Of a DNA stretch of 64,000 nucleotides, positions 60,284 through 64,000 are shown in pieces. How positions within the stretch are numbered: the first letter of the stretch is position 1; every line of letters begins with the position of its first letter. The DNA is from an uncultured Rhodospirillales bacterium. GTDB taxonomy: Bacteria > Pseudomonadota > Alphaproteobacteria > CACIAM-22H2. The stretch lies in assembly GCA_937926175.1 (NCBI GenBank), contig CALANV010000014.1, positions 1-64,000 on the forward strand, in the 5' to 3' direction. The translations under genes and the position numbers were made by a program. The notes beneath the pieces were generated by a model, which saw nothing but the letters and a program-made list of their open reading frames with translations, did not search any database and was not told where the DNA came from.

Positions 60284-61219
60284 ATGCCAGCCCAACCCTC
60301 CCCGTCTCGTACCCAGCTTGCTTCGGTCGATGATGCGTTGGCTCTGTTGAGGGCCGGCGACTACGTCGCCGACCGCAGCCTGGCGACCGCTGTATTTCTG
60401 GCGTTGCGCCTTCACCGCCCGCTGTTCCTCGAAGGCGAGGCCGGCGTCGGCAAGACCGAGATCGCGAAGGTGCTCGCGGCCGTGCTCGGTCGGCGGTTGA
60501 TCCGGCTGCAATGCTACGAGGGTCTCGACATCGCCGCGGCGGTTTACGAATGGAACTACCCCCGCCAGATGCTCGAGATCCGCCTTGCCGAGGCCACCGA
60601 TACGAGCCGCGCCTCGCTGGATGAGGAGATCTTTTCCCACCGCTTCCTGATCCGCCGTCCGCTGCTGCAGGCGCTGGATCCGCACCCGGAGGGCCCGCCG
60701 GTATTGCTGATCGACGAACTCGACCGCGCCGACGAGCCGTTCGAGGCCTATCTGCTGGAAGTGCTCAGCGATTATCAGATCACCATTCCCGAGCTGGGCA
60801 CGATCAAGGCCCCGGCGCCGCCGATCACTGTCATCACGTCGAATCGCACGCGCGAAATCCATGACGCCCTGAAACGGCGCTGTTACTACTACTGGGTCGA
60901 TTACCCGGACGCGGCGCGCGAGCTCGAGATCCTGCGCGTGAAGGCGCCGGGCGCGGCCGCGACGCTGACGCGTCAGGTCGTCGGGTTCGTTCAGCACATA
61001 CGCAACATGGAGCTGTTCAAGCCGCCGGGCGTGGCTGAGTCGATCGACTGGCTGCGCGCGCTCGTCGAGCTCGATCGCATCAGCCTCGATCCTGCGACGA
61101 TCAACGATACGCTGGGCGCCCTGCTGAAGTACCAGGACGACATCACGCGCATCCGCGGCGCCGAGGCCGAGCGCATTCTCGCTCAGGTACAGGCGGAACT
61201 TGCCGCCTCGGTGCCATGA
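60284..61219 (+). CDS. MoxR-family AAA+ ATPase (CoxD type)
   Basis: 311 residues. Walker A is GEAGVGKTEIAKVL (K57), Walker B is PPVLLIDELDRADEPFEAYL, and sensor 1 is ITVITSNRTREIHDALKRR. In Oligotropha the MoxR ATPase CoxD partially unfolds apo-CO dehydrogenase so that sulfur and copper can be inserted in the active site. The adjacent CoxE-type VWA gene (four-base overlap) makes this the standard MoxR-VWA pair. A form II enzyme should not need copper, so its exact task here is open. Confidence 0.92.
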   Translation: MPAQPSPSRTQLASVDDALALLRAGDYVADRSLATAVFLALRLHRPLFLEGEAGVGKTEIAKVLAAVLGRRLIRLQCYEGLDIAAAVYEWNYPRQMLEIRLAEATDTSRASLDEEIFSHRFLIRRPLLQALDPHPEGPPVLLIDELDRADEPFEAYLLEVLSDYQITIPELGTIKAPAPPITVITSNRTREIHDALKRRCYYYWVDYPDAARELEILRVKAPGAAATLTRQVVGFVQHIRNMELFKPPGVAESIDWLRALVELDRISLDPATINDTLGALLKYQDDITRIRGAEAERILAQVQAELAASVP

Positions 61220-62436
61220 ACACCGAGCAGGACACCGCGCGCCACGGCACGCTCGTCGACAACATCATGCATTTTGCCCGCGTGCTCCGCGCCGCCGGCC
61301 TCCCGATCGGTCCCGGACGGATACTGGAAGCCGTGCGCGCCGTCGAGACGGTCGGCCTTGCCCGGCGCGAAGACTTCTATTGGGCGCTCCATGCCGTGTT
61401 CGTGAACCGGCACGATCAGCACGAGGTGTTCGATCAGGCGTTCCGCGTGTTCTGGCGTGATCCGCAAGTCATGCAGCGGATGATGTCGTTGCTGCTGCCC
61501 CAGGTGAAGGCGGAGCTGGAGCAGCAGGGCGAGCCTCTCATGCGCCGCATCGCCGAGGCGCTTCAGCCCGACCAACGCTCCCAGACGCGGCCGCCGGTCG
61601 AGACCGAGGAGCGAATCGACGCGGTGATGACGTTCTCCGATCGCGAAATCCTGCGGAAGAAGGATTTCGAACAGATGTCGGCCGCCGAACTCGCGGCTGC
61701 CAAGCGCGCCCTTGCCCAGCTTCGGCTGCCGATCGGCGAGGTCGTAACGCGGCGCTTCCGGCCGGATGCGGCCGGGAGCCGTGCCGATCTGCGCGCGACG
61801 TTGCGCGCGATGGTTCGGTCGGGCGGCGACGTGATCACCCTCAAGTTCCGCAAGCCACGCCTGCGACCGCCGCCGCTCGTCGTCCTGTGCGACATTTCGG
61901 GCTCGATGGAGCGTTACTCGCGGATGTTCCTGCATTTCCTGCACGCGATCGCCAATGATCGCGACCGCGTGCATACCTTCCTGTTCGGAACGCGGTTGAC
62001 GAACGTCACGCGCCAGCTCCGCGACAAGGACGTCGACCGTGCGCTGGCGAAGGTGGCCGCAAGCGTGAAGGACTGGTCGGGCGGTACCCGTATCGGTCGC
62101 TGTCTCGCCGAATTCAATCTCCGGTGGGCGCGCCGCGTACTGGGACAGAATGCCGTGGTGCTGTTCATCAGCGACGGGCTCGATCGCGATGCCGGCGCCG
62201 GACTGAGCCGGGAGATGGAGCGTCTGGCGAAATCGTGCCGACGGCTGATCTGGCTCAATCCGCTGTTGCGCTATGCCGGGTTCGAGCCAAAATCTCTGGG
62301 TATGCGGGCCATTCTGCCGCATGTGGACGATTTCAAGCCGGCACACAACCTGGAAAGCCTGGAGGACGTCGCCCGCGTCCTGACCGAAACGCCGGTGCGG
62401 CGATCCAGGCACCCGGTACGGAGGATAGCGGCATGA
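61216..62436 (+). CDS. VWA-domain protein, CoxE family
   Basis: 406 residues. The VWA-like domain is in the second half, with a complete MIDAS motif D226-x-S228-x-S230 in VLCDISGSMERYSRMFLHFL and a later GGTRIGRCLAEFN. The N-terminal half is helical (REDFYWALHAVFVNRHDQHE). CoxE proteins act with CoxD-type MoxR ATPases in maturing molybdenum hydroxylases. It overlaps the ATPase gene by four bases and the XdhC-like gene by four bases, forming one operon. Confidence 0.92.
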   Translation: MNTEQDTARHGTLVDNIMHFARVLRAAGLPIGPGRILEAVRAVETVGLARREDFYWALHAVFVNRHDQHEVFDQAFRVFWRDPQVMQRMMSLLLPQVKAELEQQGEPLMRRIAEALQPDQRSQTRPPVETEERIDAVMTFSDREILRKKDFEQMSAAELAAAKRALAQLRLPIGEVVTRRFRPDAAGSRADLRATLRAMVRSGGDVITLKFRKPRLRPPPLVVLCDISGSMERYSRMFLHFLHAIANDRDRVHTFLFGTRLTNVTRQLRDKDVDRALAKVAASVKDWSGGTRIGRCLAEFNLRWARRVLGQNAVVLFISDGLDRDAGAGLSREMERLAKSCRRLIWLNPLLRYAGFEPKSLGMRAILPHVDDFKPAHNLESLEDVARVLTETPVRRSRHPVRRIAA

Positions 62437-62753
62437 ACGACGTGGAAGACATTCTGGGACAGGCGGCGGCGTGGCGCCGCGCTGGACGCGGCGTCGCGGT
62501 CGCGACAGTCGTGTCGACCTGGGGTTCCAGCCCCCGTCCGGTCGGCAGCCAGTTGGCCGTGGACGACCAGGGCAACTTCGTCGGTTCGGTTTCGGGTGGC
62601 TGCATCGAGGGCGCGGTGATCAAGGAGGCCCTGGATGCCATCGCCACGGGCAAGCCCCGCCTGCTCGACTTCGGCGTGACCAATCAGCAGGCCTGGGAGG
62701 TCGGCCTCGCGTGTGGCGGTAAGGTGCAGGTTTATGTCGAGCGGCTGGAATGA
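62433..62753 (+). CDS. XdhC/CoxI N-terminal domain protein
   Basis: 106 residues. Family segments VATVVSTWGSSPRPVGSQLA, VGSVSGGCIEGAVIKEAL and the closing GLACGGKVQVYVERLE identify the XdhC/CoxI N-terminal domain, here as a stand-alone protein. In many species it is fused to the Rossmann domain encoded by the next gene. XdhC proteins bind molybdenum cofactor and present it for sulfuration and insertion. Overlaps are ATGA on both sides. Confidence 0.9.
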   Translation: MNDVEDILGQAAAWRRAGRGVAVATVVSTWGSSPRPVGSQLAVDDQGNFVGSVSGGCIEGAVIKEALDAIATGKPRLLDFGVTNQQAWEVGLACGGKVQVYVERLE

Positions 62754-63451
62754 AACGCGAGATCCTCGATGAGCTGTTGGCCGCACGTGCGGCCGCTCGA
62801 TCCGTCGCGCTCGCGACGAACCTCGGCACGGGACAGCAGCTCCTGATCTATCCCGATGGCACCAAGGGCGATCTCAACCTCGACGCCGATGTGATCACGG
62901 CGGCCCGCGAGGCGCTGAAGGCCGATCGCAGCACCACGCTGAAGACTCCGGACGGCGACGTTTTCATACAGGTGCATAATCCGCCGCCGCGCCTGTTCAT
63001 CGTCGGTGCCGTCCACATTGCCCAAGCGCTTGCCCGCATGGGGCAGCTCGCCGGCTATGGCGTCACGATCATCGATCCGCGCCGGAGCTTTGCGGGCGGC
63101 GGCCGCTTCGAAGGGTACGATGTCACCGGCGAGTGGCCGGACGAGGCACTGGAACGGCTCAAACCCGATATTCGCAGCGCCGTGGTGACGCTGACCCACG
63201 ATCCCAAACTCGACGATCCGGCGCTCTCGACCGCCCTGCGCTCGCCCGCTTTCTACATCGGCGCCCTGGGCAGCAAGAAGACCCATGCTGCGCGTCTCGA
63301 GCGCCTGCGCCGCGCCGGCTTCGGCGACGATGCGCTCGCCCGCATCCATGGGCCCGTGGGGCTCGATATCGGCGCGATCTCGCCGGCCGAGATCGCCATT
63401 TCGATCATGGCGCAGATCACGCAGAAGCGCCGGCAGGGAGCGAACGCATGA
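62750..63451 (+). CDS. XdhC/CoxF Rossmann-domain protein
   Basis: 233 residues. After an N-terminal segment, the Rossmann domain starts at PPRLFIVGAVHIAQALARMG, followed by VTIIDPRRSFAGGGRFEG, YIGALGSKKTHAARLERLRR and the family ending GLDIGAISPAEIAISIMAQI. Together with the 106-residue protein it reconstitutes the two halves of a full XdhC. It is probably part of cofactor loading of the CoxL subunit. Overlaps are ATGA on both sides. Confidence 0.92.
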   Translation: MKREILDELLAARAAARSVALATNLGTGQQLLIYPDGTKGDLNLDADVITAAREALKADRSTTLKTPDGDVFIQVHNPPPRLFIVGAVHIAQALARMGQLAGYGVTIIDPRRSFAGGGRFEGYDVTGEWPDEALERLKPDIRSAVVTLTHDPKLDDPALSTALRSPAFYIGALGSKKTHAARLERLRRAGFGDDALARIHGPVGLDIGAISPAEIAISIMAQITQKRRQGANA

Positions 63452-64000
63452 AGTTCGGCGAAATCCCGGTTGCCGACGCCGAAGGCACCATCCTCGCCCA
63501 TTCGATCCGTCTCGGCAGCGTCAACTTGAAGAAGGGGCGTGTGCTGTCGCGCGATGATGTCGAGGCGCTGATGCAAGCCGGCCATGCCGTCGTGACTGCC
63601 GCCCGACTCGAGCCGGGCGACGTCCCCGAGGACGAGGCCGCTGCCAATGTCGCGGCCGCGCTTGCCGGCGACAATCTTACCGTCGGTGCCGCGTTCACCG
63701 GACGGGCGAACCTGTACGCGTCGGTGCGGGGCGTCGCCGTCATCGATACGGCGCGGATCGAGCGCATGAACCTGACTGACGAATCGGTCACCATCGCGAC
63801 CGTTCCGCCGTTCGCCTTGGTCGAGCCGCGGCAGATGGTGGCCACGGTCAAGATCATACCCTTCGCTGCACCGCAGTCGGCTGTCGCGGCATGCCAGGCC
63901 ATCGCGGCGGAGGCACGGCCGCTCATTCGTGTCGCCCCCTTGCGGCGCAAGTCCGTCGGCCTCGTGCAGACGCGGCTCCCCGGCCTCAAGCCCAAGGTGT
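63448..64000 (+). CDS. Molybdopterin-binding/MobA-like protein, N-terminal part
   Basis: The first 184 codons lie in the window and the frame is open at the edge. It begins MKFGEIPVADAEGTILAHSI, then KGRVLSRDDVEALMQAGHAV, as in the MoeA/MoaB-like molybdopterin-binding domain that precedes a nucleotidyltransferase domain in Cox-cluster proteins. Such fusions may cytidylylate molybdopterin for CoxL-type enzymes, which use the MCD form. Only the N-terminal half is visible, so the fusion is inferred from neighbours. Confidence 0.8.
   Translation, partial: MKFGEIPVADAEGTILAHSIRLGSVNLKKGRVLSRDDVEALMQAGHAVVTAARLEPGDVPEDEAAANVAAALAGDNLTVGAAFTGRANLYASVRGVAVIDTARIERMNLTDESVTIATVPPFALVEPRQMVATVKIIPFAAPQSAVAACQAIAAEARPLIRVAPLRRKSVGLVQTRLPGLKPKV

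Overview
The window is 64 kb of a GC-rich bacterial chromosome. It reads as an alphaproteobacterium, probably near the Rhodospirillales. Supporting this are the family content (DUF2794, an NDUFS4-type Complex I accessory subunit, an AapJQMP-type amino-acid transporter), the gene orders rpsF-rpsR-DUF2232-rplI, radA-cvpA-purF and der-bamB-TPR, and a CIRCE element in front of groESL. Species-level placement is inference. Most of the window is housekeeping DNA, with a few accessory patches.

Layout. 1-1.5 kb: groES and the first codons of groEL on the minus strand behind a degenerate CIRCE, then a minus-strand aspartoacylase-family hydrolase. 1.6-4.1 kb: ribosomal operon rpsF-rpsR-DUF2232-rplI closed by a strong terminator. 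4.3-14.8 kb: a CFA synthase, then a tight plus-strand run dnaB-alr-mlaE-mlaF-radA-cvpA-purF-DUF2937-SDR. 14.8-18.2 kb: der-bamB-TPR on the minus strand. 18.4-24.5 kb: small envelope and unknown proteins, a frameshifted alpha/beta hydrolase, a hemerythrin, a serine hydrolase set in AT-rich flanks, and an OmpA-family protein. 25-36 kb: Nudix, cysteine synthase, an unusual Arg/Gly-tailed protein, sulfurtransferase plus a fused double GNAT, the aapJQMP importer, a MetC-like lyase and hisI. 36-43 kb: a run of small unknown proteins ending in a CX5R phosphatase, glgX, then an accessory patch with a frameshifted methyltransferase next to tRNA-Arg(TCT). 43-48 kb: tRNA-Arg, an NDUFS4 homologue, tRNA-Pro(TGG), an O-methyltransferase, DUF192, an HDAC-family deacetylase and an Atm1-type ABC exporter. 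48-54 kb: a tctCBA carboxylate importer facing a TRAP-TAXI system tail to tail. 54-64 kb: ChaN-like protein, then a CO-dehydrogenase-like molybdenum hydroxylase cluster (coxG-S-L-M) and its maturation genes (MoxR ATPase, CoxE VWA, split XdhC pair, molybdopterin-binding/MobA-like protein running off the end).

The least expected pattern is short perfect tandem duplications at gene ends. A 28-bp duplication shifts the hydrolase frame so that it reads about 150 residues antisense into the hemerythrin gene. A 5-bp duplication splits a methyltransferase. A 12-bp duplication repeats the cysteine synthase stop codon. No phage, IS element, CRISPR array or toxin-antitoxin pair could be supported. I did not find a convincing wholly new multi-gene system; the best leads are these duplications, the small-ORF/phosphatase cluster, the AT-rich serine-hydrolase segment and the form-II Cox cluster of unknown substrate.
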